From the NCBI GenBank assembly GCA_038225555.1, contig JBBRRB010000019.1:36889-100888 (forward strand): a DNA stretch of 64,000 nt, written 5' to 3'. Every line of letters starts with the position of its first letter. The stretch's first letter is position 1. A program made the translations under genes and the position numbers. Below are positions 9,496 to 17,479 of this stretch, one piece after another. The stretch comes from JANXQZ01 sp038225555 (lineage in GTDB: Bacteria; Acidobacteriota; Terriglobia; Bryobacterales; Bryobacteraceae). The notes beneath the pieces are model-generated. The model ran no database searches, was not told the origin of the DNA, and worked only from the letters and a program-made list of their open reading frames with translations.

Positions 9496-9936
9496 ATGGA
9501 GATACAACGGATAGCGGATCAGTTACGACGGGCGTATCAGGGACAGGCTTGGCATGGTCCAAGCTTGAAGGAGTTGCTGGCCGATGTTACGGAAGAGATG
9601 TCGGTCCGGCGGCCGATCCAGGGAGCGCATACGATTCAGGAACTGGTGCTGCATATCGCAGCATGGATGCGAATCGCTCGTGAGCGGCTCAGCGCGACGG
9701 AGGTGAGGGATGGAACTCTGGAGGAGAACTGGCCTGTTGCGGGCGCGTGGAGCGAGGCGCTGGCCGGGCTTGAGAGGGAGCAGCGCGCGTTGGAGGAGGC
9801 GATTCTCGCCTTCCCGGCAGATCGATTAAGTGAGCGGGCTCCGGCTACTGAGCGGCAAACGTTTTATGGGTTGCTGCATGGGGTGGTCCAGCACAATTTG
9901 TATCATGCAGGACAAATCGCCCTGTTGAAGAAGTAA
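9496..9936 (+). CDS. DinB/YfiT-like four-helix metal-binding protein
   Basis: 146 residues of the DinB family, a four-helix bundle carrying three metal-binding histidines. The His in TIQELVLHIAAW and the pair in VQHNLYHAGQIALLKK match the family pattern. Members include thiol-dependent transferases, but most are uncharacterised. The ATG directly follows the TAG of the S9 peptidase with no gap and no separate ribosome site, so translation is probably coupled. It ends 9 bases from the stop of the convergent PIN-like gene. Confidence 0.8.
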   Translation: MEIQRIADQLRRAYQGQAWHGPSLKELLADVTEEMSVRRPIQGAHTIQELVLHIAAWMRIARERLSATEVRDGTLEENWPVAGAWSEALAGLEREQRALEEAILAFPADRLSERAPATERQTFYGLLHGVVQHNLYHAGQIALLKK

Positions 9937-9945
9937 CAGGTTAAT

Positions 9946-10485
9946 TTAACGCTCGCCAAGTGTTTTTGCGAGCTCTTCACCAACGACGACGATCCGATCC
10001 GCCGCCTCGCCAACGTACTGCCGCAGTCTTGCATCGTCAGTCAGGAGGCTCAAATCTTTGTCTTTTTTCAGAAGATGGTGATGCACGAAGTCGGGAAAAC
10101 CTATCGAGCCAAGCAAGCCGGGCTCAATGCCAAAATATTCTTTGGCGGGGATGTAAAGCTCCGACAGGCCCAAAGACTGAATGGTGTCGAAAGCGGATTC
10201 GCAAATTTCGATTTGCTCGCGTTTGAGCGAGGACTGAGAACGGAAACGTAACGCTTCAGCCAGCCCCAGCTGGGTAAAATACCGTCCGTCAGCGCGCGAG
10301 GTGATTCGTTCGAAAGACTGAGTCCCGCCTGCTGCCAAGTTGGGGCGAGTGTCGTGGAGCAAAGCTATTCCTCGATCAGAGTTTTGAAGGCCGGATTGCT
10401 GAACGTACTGTAAAACAATCATTGTTTGAAGAGGGCCTGCATCAAACAGAAGACCCCGGCGTCCAACATTCTTTAGGCGGGACAC
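9946..10485 (-). CDS. PIN-like domain protein, second gene of a two-gene unit
   Basis: 179 residues, not firmly recognised as a named family. The layout fits a PIN-type nuclease fold: a hydrophobic strand ending in Asp15 (GLLFDAGPL), a central helical region with possible acidic residues, Asp132 in GSIGFPDFVHHHLL, and Asp150-Asp151 in LSLLTDDARLRQYV, which resembles the usual final strand motif. PIN proteins are Mg/Mn-dependent ribonucleases, often toxins of toxin-antitoxin pairs, but this one is longer than a typical VapC (about 130 residues). The start is a GTG at 10485, only 3 bases after the stop of the upstream unknown gene, so the two are surely co-transcribed. The PIN call is inference from residue spacing. 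Confidence 0.6.
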   Translation of the reverse strand: MSRLKNVGRRGLLFDAGPLQTMIVLQYVQQSGLQNSDRGIALLHDTRPNLAAGGTQSFERITSRADGRYFTQLGLAEALRFRSQSSLKREQIEICESAFDTIQSLGLSELYIPAKEYFGIEPGLLGSIGFPDFVHHHLLKKDKDLSLLTDDARLRQYVGEAADRIVVVGEELAKTLGER

Positions 10486-10488
10486 AAG

Positions 10489-11151
10489 CTAATCGCGAGT
10501 CTCCAATGGCTCGGGAGGAATGTCGAACTTGAGCGAGAGGGATTGGCGCGCATCGGTCAAACATGACATGAGATCTGTCACTGTTTGCAGCAAGTTCCGA
10601 CCAATCTCCTCCTGTTTCTCCGATAAGAAGTTATGTCGCGGGGCCAATCGAACCGCCAAAAGTTGATCCCGAAACTTATTCCACAGCGGCGCGATGACGT
10701 AGTGTGCACCAAGTTCGCCCGACCCATTAACCACGTGCTCCGCAATCCATTCCGTCATCATGGGCGAGGGTTCATCTTCTAGCAAAGCCTGAACAGAGTC
10801 GGACACAAGCGCTCTAAAGTCTTGATCGGTTAGCAAGCTGTCAAAGAGATCTTGACTGGATTCGGCCAGCTCTTTCACTTGGCGATCGTGTTTCTCACAC
10901 ACGCTCGCCGATTCTTCATGGAAACGGAGGAATTGATCGAAATTGGCCGCTCTTCCGTAGGAAAAAAGTCGGGAGCGCACGGGCATGATTGCAAGCATCC
11001 GCCCGGTGTGCCACCGCCAACTGAAATTCCCATTGCGGAGCAAGGCTGCTTCGCTTTCCAAGCCGCTCAGCAGAGGGTTGATCGCAGTTTCAAACCATGC
11101 TCTCACAATGTTGGGGCCGAAAGGAGGAGTAGCTACGCTCGATACTGACAT
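10489..11151 (-). CDS. Uncharacterised protein paired with the PIN-like gene
   Basis: 220 residues with no domain I recognise. It has no signal peptide or membrane segment. The central part (about residues 75-135) looks mainly helical and acidic, with FHEESASVCEKHDRQVKELA followed by LFDSLLTDQDFRALVSDSVQ. The ATG at 11151 has a CGGAGC ribosome site. It lies 15 bases after the stop of the 2-oxoacid oxidoreductase beta gene on the same strand and 3 bases ahead of the PIN-like gene. It could be a partner or antidote of that protein, but it is larger than ordinary VapB-type antitoxins and shows no obvious DNA-binding motif. Confidence 0.6.
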   Translation of the reverse strand: MSVSSVATPPFGPNIVRAWFETAINPLLSGLESEAALLRNGNFSWRWHTGRMLAIMPVRSRLFSYGRAANFDQFLRFHEESASVCEKHDRQVKELAESSQDLFDSLLTDQDFRALVSDSVQALLEDEPSPMMTEWIAEHVVNGSGELGAHYVIAPLWNKFRDQLLAVRLAPRHNFLSEKQEEIGRNLLQTVTDLMSCLTDARQSLSLKFDIPPEPLETRD

Positions 11152-11166
11152 GCTCCGATTCTAGCT

Positions 11167-12222
11167 CTAGCGAAACTCGTCCTGCAGCTTCGCCAGTGCC
11201 CCCGAGCCGGGACACAGCTTTGCATACGGCAGCTTAGACAACGCGCCTTCGGGCGTTTGATTCATCTCATGCAAATCGCCCACGCTCTCATCCAGATAAA
11301 GCAGCCCGGTGATCACCTCGCCCTTCCCCGAATGATTCTGCAGGTAGTCCATCACCTTGCGCCGATCGGTCGGATCATAGTCATGAGGGACTGCCGTGAA
11401 CCGCACGATGCTCCCATTGTGCATCGTAACCGTCGTGGTCCCGTTCGGAGTGATTTGCGCCAGAATCTCCTTCTCGGGCGGCACGAAATCCGCATTAGTC
11501 GCGCGAAGCTGATTTTTCCGCGTATACAAATAACTCTTAGTCGACCCCGCATGATCATTAAAGGTCACGCAAGGCGAGACCACGTCAACCAGCGCCAAGC
11601 CCCGGTGCGCGAGCGCCGCCTTCATGATGGGCACAAGCTGTTCCTTGTCGCCCGAAAAACTGCGCGCGATGAACGTCGCTCCCAGACTCAGCCCCAGCGT
11701 CACCGGATCGATCGGCGCCATCCGATTCGGTTCGCCGCGCTTGCTTTTCGATCCGATGTCGGCCGAAGCTGAGAACTGCCCTTTGGTGAGTCCGTACACG
11801 CCATTGTTTTCGATCACGTACAGCATGCGAACATTACGCCGGATGGCGTGGCAGAGCTGGCCGAGCCCGATCGATAGCGAATCTCCGTCTCCGGACACCC
11901 CGATATAAATCAGTTCCCGATTCGCAGCGTTCGCGCCCGTAGCAATCGCAGGCATGCGGCCATGAGCCGAATTGAACCCGTGCGCGCCTTCCACAAAGTA
12001 GCTGGGCGTTTTCGAAGAACAGCCGATACCGCTGAGCTTGGCGATCATATGCGGAGGCAGTGATAGCTCCCACACAGCCCGGGTGATCGCGGCGGTAATG
12101 GAATCGTGTCCGCAACCGGCGCACAGTGTCGACATCGCCCCTTCGTAGTTGCGCACGGTGAGCCCCAGATCATTCCGTTGCAGGCTGGGATGCGTGACGA
12201 TCGGTTTGACGATGGATGGCAT
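11167..12222 (-). CDS. korB: 2-oxoacid:ferredoxin oxidoreductase, beta subunit
   Basis: 351 residues. This subunit binds thiamine diphosphate and an iron-sulfur cluster and, with the alpha subunit, oxidatively decarboxylates a 2-oxoacid (probably 2-oxoglutarate) to the acyl-CoA, passing electrons to ferredoxin. The ThDP motif GDGDSLSIGLGQLCHAIRRN with the following ENNGVYGLTKGQ is clear. The cluster cysteines are in CAGCGHDS and GIGCSS, with a further one in SPCVTFNDHAG. Its ATG overlaps the TAA of the alpha gene by one base (TAATG), showing translational coupling. The choice of 2-oxoglutarate over pyruvate is by overall likeness only. Confidence 0.88.
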   Translation of the reverse strand: MPSIVKPIVTHPSLQRNDLGLTVRNYEGAMSTLCAGCGHDSITAAITRAVWELSLPPHMIAKLSGIGCSSKTPSYFVEGAHGFNSAHGRMPAIATGANAANRELIYIGVSGDGDSLSIGLGQLCHAIRRNVRMLYVIENNGVYGLTKGQFSASADIGSKSKRGEPNRMAPIDPVTLGLSLGATFIARSFSGDKEQLVPIMKAALAHRGLALVDVVSPCVTFNDHAGSTKSYLYTRKNQLRATNADFVPPEKEILAQITPNGTTTVTMHNGSIVRFTAVPHDYDPTDRRKVMDYLQNHSGKGEVITGLLYLDESVGDLHEMNQTPEGALSKLPYAKLCPGSGALAKLQDEFR

Positions 12223-14081
12223 TAGCTTTTCTCCAGTTGCAGCAGAATGCCGTCGATCACGTGTCGCGCGCTCAGCGGAAAACCGCCATAGATCAGGACG
12301 GAACGCAGTTGCTCCTTAAGCACGGGCGTCTCCAGCAACAAAAGCGATCGCAATTGCGCGTCGCGATTTTGTTCGACGACGAAGGAGAATTCGTGCTCGC
12401 AAAGGAACGCTTGAACTTCTTCGTCGAACGGAAACCCTTTCACTCGCATGAAATCGGCTACCACTCCCTGCTTAGCTAAAAGATCCAGCGCCTCATGTAC
12501 GGCTGGCGCGCATCCGCCCAAGGTGACGACCCCGAAGCGAGCACCGTCGCGTCTGCGAATTTCCGGTGATGGCACGAACCTGGAGGCAGCTTTATGCTTG
12601 CGGAGAAGACGGTCAAGCACTTCCTGATATTCATCCGGTGTCTCGGTGTATGCGCCGTATTTATTGTGGCCCGAACCTCTGGTAAAAAAAGCCCCTTTAG
12701 AATGCACGCCGGGCAGAGTGCGCGCCGTCACCTGATTTTCATCCTCGTTGGTGTAGCGCTGGAACTTTGGAAGGCTCTCGAGGTCTTGGGCCGTGAGCAC
12801 GCGACCGCGATCCGGCTGATAAGCATCGTCCCAACTCAGGCGCGGAACCACCCAATCGTTCATGCCGATATCCAGATCGCTCAGCAGGATCACGGGCGTC
12901 TGAAATCTTTCCGCGAGATCGAAGGATTTTACCGCGAACTCGAAACATTCCGCCGGGTTAGACGGAAATAACAGGATGTGTTTCGTATCGCCATGCGACG
13001 CGTAAGCGCATTCCAGCAAGTCGCCTTGTTGCGTGCGAGTAGGCATGCCGGTAGACGGTCCCACGCGTTGAACGTCAATGACTACCGCCGGAATCTCCGC
13101 ATAATAAGCGAGTCCAAGCAATTCGTTCATCAACGAAATTCCAGGACCCGATGTCGACGTGAACGAACGCGCACCGTTCCACGCAGCGCCGATCACCATG
13201 CCAATCGCCGCCAACTCGTCTTCAGCCTGAATGATCAGGTAGTTGTTTTTGCCCGTCTCTGGATCGCGTCGATACTTTGCGCAGAATCGTGTGAACGCAT
13301 CCATCACGGACGTGGATGGTGTAATCGGATACCAAGCCGCTACGGTGGCCCCTGCATAGACGCAACCCAAAGCCGTGGCGGTATTCCCGTCGATCAAAAT
13401 CTTGTCGACGTTGGCATCCATCCTTTCAAGACGGAATGGCAAAGGATCGAAATGCTTCTTGGCGTATTCGTAACCGAGCCGGATGGCCCGGCTGTTCGAT
13501 TCGCGCAGTCCTTTCTTGCCGGAATATTTCTCTTCGAGCAATTGCTCAACAATCGGCATTTCAACGCCGAGAACGGCGACCAAGGACCCGGCATAGGCGA
13601 TGTTCTTCATCAGGATTCGCTCGCGTGAATCCTTGAAAGCGTCATTGCACAATTCGGCGAGCGGCACGCCCAGAAACGTTACGTCGCTCCGATGCAGTTG
13701 CGGATCTAGAGGCCATGAGGAATCGTAAAGCACGTGGCCTCCCGCGTGCACTTCCCGGATGTCTCGCGCATAAGTCTGCGAATTCATCGCCACCATCAAG
13801 TCATAATCGAGGGCCCGAGCGGTATTGCCGTCCTTGTTTACTCGAATCTCATACCAGGTCGGAAGGCCCTGAATGTTCGAAGGGAAGAGGTTCTTCCCGG
13901 AGACAGGAATGCCCATGCGGAAAATTGCCTGCATGAGGAGACCGTTAGCGCTGGCCGATCCAGTTCCATTCACATTGGCCAGCTTGACGGCGAAATCATT
14001 TATGCGCGTAGGTGTAACAGCCGGTGTGGCTGCATCTGTAACGACGCTTGTACCTATGCTTGTAACATCGCGGATTGGCAC
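12222..14081 (-). CDS. korA: 2-oxoacid:ferredoxin oxidoreductase, alpha subunit (fused gamma-alpha)
   Basis: 619 residues with the gamma domain first (VKLANVNGTGSASANGLL, binding the acceptor side) and the pyrimidine-binding alpha domain next (VAAWYPITPSTSVMDAF, AEDELAAIGMVIGAAWNGAR, TSTSGPGISLMNE). The GTG at 14081 is the likely start: an AGGAG ribosome site stands 7 bases upstream and no in-frame ATG occurs before residue 40 of the homologous region. This start lies 28 bases inside the end of the upstream flavoprotein gene, and the stop overlaps the beta-subunit start. It forms one transcription unit with both. Confidence 0.88.
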   Translation of the reverse strand: MPIRDVTSIGTSVVTDAATPAVTPTRINDFAVKLANVNGTGSASANGLLMQAIFRMGIPVSGKNLFPSNIQGLPTWYEIRVNKDGNTARALDYDLMVAMNSQTYARDIREVHAGGHVLYDSSWPLDPQLHRSDVTFLGVPLAELCNDAFKDSRERILMKNIAYAGSLVAVLGVEMPIVEQLLEEKYSGKKGLRESNSRAIRLGYEYAKKHFDPLPFRLERMDANVDKILIDGNTATALGCVYAGATVAAWYPITPSTSVMDAFTRFCAKYRRDPETGKNNYLIIQAEDELAAIGMVIGAAWNGARSFTSTSGPGISLMNELLGLAYYAEIPAVVIDVQRVGPSTGMPTRTQQGDLLECAYASHGDTKHILLFPSNPAECFEFAVKSFDLAERFQTPVILLSDLDIGMNDWVVPRLSWDDAYQPDRGRVLTAQDLESLPKFQRYTNEDENQVTARTLPGVHSKGAFFTRGSGHNKYGAYTETPDEYQEVLDRLLRKHKAASRFVPSPEIRRRDGARFGVVTLGGCAPAVHEALDLLAKQGVVADFMRVKGFPFDEEVQAFLCEHEFSFVVEQNRDAQLRSLLLLETPVLKEQLRSVLIYGGFPLSARHVIDGILLQLEKS

Positions 14082-15844
14082 GCTTCTGCTCCTGCGTACG
14101 AAATAAGAAGGTCGAATTTTTGCATGTCCCAGGCGGCGGTCGGGCAACGCTCGGCGCATAGGCCGCAATGGACGCAAACATCTTCGTCTTTCATCATGAG
14201 CCGTCCGGTCTGGGGCAGCGGCGCCGAGGCATATAGATCCTGCGTCAGATTGATCGCGGGAGCGGAAAGCCGTCCACGCAAGTCTTCCTCATCTCCGGCC
14301 CGGGCGATGGTGAGGCACTGGACCGGGCAGATATCGATGCATGCGTCGCATTCGATGCATTTGGGCGCAACGAAGACCGTTTCGATATCGCAGTTGAGAC
14401 AGCGCTGGACTTCGCGCGCCGTTTGCTCGGGATCGAAGCCCAGTTCCACCTCGATGTTCAACTGCTGAAAGCGCCTCACCAGGTCTACATGCTGCATCTT
14501 CTGGCGGGACGCGGGATTGAAATCGTTGTGGTAGCTCCACTCGCTCAATCCCATCTTCTGGCTGATCAGGTTCATGCCATGAGCAGGACGGTCCTCGACG
14601 GAAATGCCTTGGCAATGATGGTGGATGGAGATTGCCGCTTGGTGCGCGTGCTCCACGGCCCAAATGATATTCTTCGGACCCCATGCCGCATCGCCGCCAA
14701 AAAATACTCCCGGGCGGCTGGACTGCATCGTGGTCTCGCTTACCTCAGGCAGTTCCCACTGATCAAACTTGATTCCAAGATCGCGCTCGATCCATGGGAA
14801 TGAATTCTCCTGACCGATGGCGAGGATCACGTCGTTGCAAGGCAAGATTACGTTGTCGATCGTGCGCGAACGTCGGGCTTGCGCATCCCATTCCAGGCGC
14901 TCGAACTCCATGCCGGTCAGCTTGCCATTCTCGATTACAAAACGTTTTGGCGCATGATTGATCACGATCGCCACGCCCTCTTCTTCGGCATCGTCCAGTT
15001 CCCAAGGCGAAGCTTTGAAGAATCCGCGGGGCCGGCGAGCCATCACTTTGATGTCCTTGCCTCCCAATCGCAAAGAAGACCGACAGCAGTCCATCGCCGT
15101 GTTGCCAACGCCGATAATCAACACCCGCTCGCCAATCGAATCGGTGTGGCCGAATGCGACCGAATTCAGCCAGTCGATCCCGATATGAATGCGATCGGTT
15201 TCGTGTCGTCCGGGAATATCGAGATCCTTGCCCCTAGGAGCGCCGGCGCCGACGAACACCGCATCGAATTTCAACGAGAGAAGGGCCGCCATGCTGTCCA
15301 CGGGCGAGTTGTAGCGAATCTCGACTCCGCGGTCCAATATCATGCCGATCTCTTCGGTGAGAACTCGCTCGGGCAAACGAAATGCGGGAATGTTAGAACG
15401 CATCAGGCCGCCGGGCTTGTCCAACTTCTCAAATATCGTGAGCTCGTATCCGAGCGGAAGCAGATCGTTGGCAACCGCGAGAGATGCAGGGCCCGCGCCG
15501 ATGAGCGCCACGCGCTTCCCGTTCTTTCGCGCCGGAATGGGCGGCAAGAGCCCCTGAACATCGCCTCGCAAATCGGACGCCACCCGTTTCAGCCGACAGA
15601 TCGCAACAGGCTTGCCCTCGTCGAGGCGTCCCCGGCGGCAAGCGGGTTCGCAAGGCCGATCGCAAGTGCGGCCCAGGATGCCGGGAAACACGTTCGATTC
15701 CCGGTTAAGCATGTAGGCGTCGGTGTATCTGCCTTGGGCGATGAGCCGGATGTATTCGGGCACATTGGTATGGGCCGGACAGGCCCACTGGCAATCGACG
15801 ACTTTATGGAAGTAATTAGGATTGCTGACGTCTGTCGGTTTCAC
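14054..15844 (-). CDS. GltD-like FAD/NAD(P) oxidoreductase with N- and C-terminal iron-sulfur motifs
   Basis: 596 residues resembling the small subunit of glutamate synthase and the NfnB/sudhydrogenase-like flavoproteins. The N-terminus holds a cysteine-rich iron-sulfur region (CQWACPAHTNVPEYI, GRTCDRPCEPACRRG). FAD binding is seen in VALIGAGPASLAVANDL and NAD(P) binding in VLIIGVGNTAMDCCRSSLRL. The C-terminus adds a ferredoxin-like pair of 4Fe-4S motifs, CIECDACIDICPVQC and CVHCGLCAERCP. The start is a GTG at 15844. As first gene of a unit with korA and korB it probably moves electrons between NAD(P)H and the ferredoxin-linked enzyme, which is inference from position. Confidence 0.85.
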   Translation of the reverse strand: MKPTDVSNPNYFHKVVDCQWACPAHTNVPEYIRLIAQGRYTDAYMLNRESNVFPGILGRTCDRPCEPACRRGRLDEGKPVAICRLKRVASDLRGDVQGLLPPIPARKNGKRVALIGAGPASLAVANDLLPLGYELTIFEKLDKPGGLMRSNIPAFRLPERVLTEEIGMILDRGVEIRYNSPVDSMAALLSLKFDAVFVGAGAPRGKDLDIPGRHETDRIHIGIDWLNSVAFGHTDSIGERVLIIGVGNTAMDCCRSSLRLGGKDIKVMARRPRGFFKASPWELDDAEEEGVAIVINHAPKRFVIENGKLTGMEFERLEWDAQARRSRTIDNVILPCNDVILAIGQENSFPWIERDLGIKFDQWELPEVSETTMQSSRPGVFFGGDAAWGPKNIIWAVEHAHQAAISIHHHCQGISVEDRPAHGMNLISQKMGLSEWSYHNDFNPASRQKMQHVDLVRRFQQLNIEVELGFDPEQTAREVQRCLNCDIETVFVAPKCIECDACIDICPVQCLTIARAGDEEDLRGRLSAPAINLTQDLYASAPLPQTGRLMMKDEDVCVHCGLCAERCPTAAWDMQKFDLLISYAGAEACQSAMLQA

Positions 15845-15983
15845 TGATCCGATGTTCTCTGGGTAATGCGGATTACAACGAGGTAACTACCCACGAGTTA
15901 TTGTACATCCTTGGGGGGTGCGATTGCTCTCCGCGATCTATGCGGCTGAGCAGCCTGCCCTGGATTCCGCTCATGGTTTATTG

Positions 15984-16649
15984 TTACCCATTAATCGCCC
16001 GTGCGAAATCCTGGAAGATTCGCAATTGCCGGCCATCGGCGAACACCTGATCTTCCGGGTGCCATTGCACAGCCAGCACAAACCTCTTATCGCCACGTTC
16101 CACGGCCTCCACCACTCCGTCTTCAGCGCCGCGCGCCGAAACGCGCAATTCCGATCCAAGCCTCGCTGCCGCCTGATGATGTCGGGAATTGACCGGCAGC
16201 ACCGGCGTGTCGACAATACGTGAGAGCAAGGTGTCGCGCTCCACCAGAGCGTCATGCGTGGCCCTGCTCTTGTCTTCCGTCCTGCTTACGTGCCGCAAGC
16301 AAGGGTTTAAGTTTTGAACCAGAGTTCCGCCATGAAACACGTTGAATATTTGTAGCCCCCGGCAAATAGCGAGGATCGGCAAATCGAGGTCCAGCGCCTC
16401 CCGGATGAGCCTGAATTCGATGGCGTCTCGCTCATCGTCGGGAGGCTCCGTGCACGCATGCGGGTCCTCTCCATAAAGCGCCGGGTTGACGTCTGGCCCT
16501 CCGGTTAACAGCAGTCCCGCGTAATCGCCCGCGGACACAGAAGCGCCGGGCAACACAAGCTCGGGTTCGATCCCGGCGGCTTCCGCGGCGGCGCGATAAG
16601 GACCTATTTCCGAAGGCTCGCGATAGATAACAAGCGCTCGCCCCTTCAT
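15984..16649 (-). CDS. Class I glutamine amidotransferase-like hydrolase (PuuD/gamma-glutamyl-GABA hydrolase type)
   Basis: 221 residues of the peptidase C26 type, which cleaves gamma-glutamyl amide bonds. The family glycines are in LLLTGGPDVNPALYGE, the nucleophile Cys in PILAICRGLQIFNVFHGG, and the His-x-Glu end of the triad in AVQWHPEDQVF. The ATG overlaps the stop of the upstream Anbu gene by four bases (ATGA), so the two are translationally coupled. Anbu genes usually travel with an ATP-grasp protein, an alpha-E protein and a transglutaminase; a gamma-glutamyl hydrolase in this place is notable and could mean the cluster handles a gamma-glutamyl or isopeptide bond. That interpretation is inference. 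Confidence 0.82.
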   Translation of the reverse strand: MKGRALVIYREPSEIGPYRAAAEAAGIEPELVLPGASVSAGDYAGLLLTGGPDVNPALYGEDPHACTEPPDDERDAIEFRLIREALDLDLPILAICRGLQIFNVFHGGTLVQNLNPCLRHVSRTEDKSRATHDALVERDTLLSRIVDTPVLPVNSRHHQAAARLGSELRVSARGAEDGVVEAVERGDKRFVLAVQWHPEDQVFADGRQLRIFQDFARAING

Positions 16650-17413
16650 GCCGCGGGCTGTTGAGTCGGCAAACGAGACTTGGAGTAAGCGCCAAATTCG
16701 ATTTCGGGAAGTTCCTCCACAGTGCGGCGCAGCGAGTGTTCCCAGCGCGCATGGATCAGGTTCAGGTCCTGGTCAGCGGCGGAAAATCTCCGGTAACAGT
16801 CCAGGCGCAATGAATCCTTGTAGTACAGAAGCAGCTCGATCGGCGGCCCCACCGTGACATTTGACCTCATGGCAGCATCAATCGAGAGCAGCGCATACTT
16901 AGCGGCCGCTTTCAGGCTGGTGCCCGCGAACACTACGCCCCGGTCTAAGATGGGCCTCCCATATTTGCACTCGCCCACTTGCAAATAAGGAGAGTCCTCG
17001 GTCGCGCGCAACGGATTCCCCTGCGGATAGATCACGTACAGACCCGGCGGTTCGCCCTTTACTTGGCCGCCCAGAATCAAGTGTATGTTGAACGAGTACT
17101 CATCCTTTTCGAGTGCCGCCCGGTCGATATCCGAGACTCGCCTTACACAATCCCCCACGATGCGCGCCGCCGCGTAGAGCGATTCCGCCTGAGCCAGGCC
17201 GCCGCCCGCATTGAAGGCGTCGCGCAACAGAGTGACCACAGATTGGGTCAGGGACAGGCTGCCGCTAGTCAAAATAACAAAAGTGCGCTCTCCAGGCTGC
17301 TCGAAGCAGTGCATCTTGCGGCAGACGTTCACCTGATCGTAACCCGCGTTGGTGCGCGAATCGGAAGCCATAACCAACCCTTCGTGGGTCATTATGCCTA
17401 AGCAGTACGTCAT
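16646..17413 (-). CDS. Anbu, proteasome-like peptidase
   Basis: 255 residues of the bacterial proteasome-related Anbu family (predicted proteasome-type protease, COG3484). With the ATG at 17413 the protein begins MTYCLGIMTHEGLVMASDSR, placing the catalytic N-terminal Thr at position 2, ready after Met removal, with the proteasome-type ASDSRTN segment following. An in-frame codon at 17479 would add 22 residues and block that N-terminus, and it overlaps the divergent transglutaminase start, so it is rejected. A GGAGA ribosome site precedes 17413, and a TTGATG-17-TACAAT promoter lies upstream. Anbu forms ring-like assemblies of uncertain substrate. It is coupled to the amidotransferase-like gene. 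Confidence 0.88.
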   Translation of the reverse strand: MTYCLGIMTHEGLVMASDSRTNAGYDQVNVCRKMHCFEQPGERTFVILTSGSLSLTQSVVTLLRDAFNAGGGLAQAESLYAAARIVGDCVRRVSDIDRAALEKDEYSFNIHLILGGQVKGEPPGLYVIYPQGNPLRATEDSPYLQVGECKYGRPILDRGVVFAGTSLKAAAKYALLSIDAAMRSNVTVGPPIELLLYYKDSLRLDCYRRFSAADQDLNLIHARWEHSLRRTVEELPEIEFGAYSKSRLPTQQPAA

Positions 17414-17450
17414 GTTTCTCCAGCGGTTTTGAATTTGCGAGCTTAGTGTC

Positions 17451-17479
17451 ATTGTATTCGGTAAACTAAGATTCATCAA
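17451..17479 (-). promoter_or_regulatory. Sigma-70-like promoter of the Anbu gene
   Basis: On the minus strand a TTGATG box (17479-17474) and a TACAAT box (17456-17451) are separated by 17 bases, matching 4 of 6 and 5 of 6 consensus positions. The predicted start near 17444 gives a leader of about 30 bases with a GGAGA ribosome site. The -35 box touches the first base of the divergent transglutaminase gene. Confidence 0.5.

Noticed and set aside
14879..15847. 322-codon plus-strand open frame
   Set aside because: Antisense to the GltD-like flavoprotein, which has complete FAD, NAD(P) and iron-sulfur motifs.
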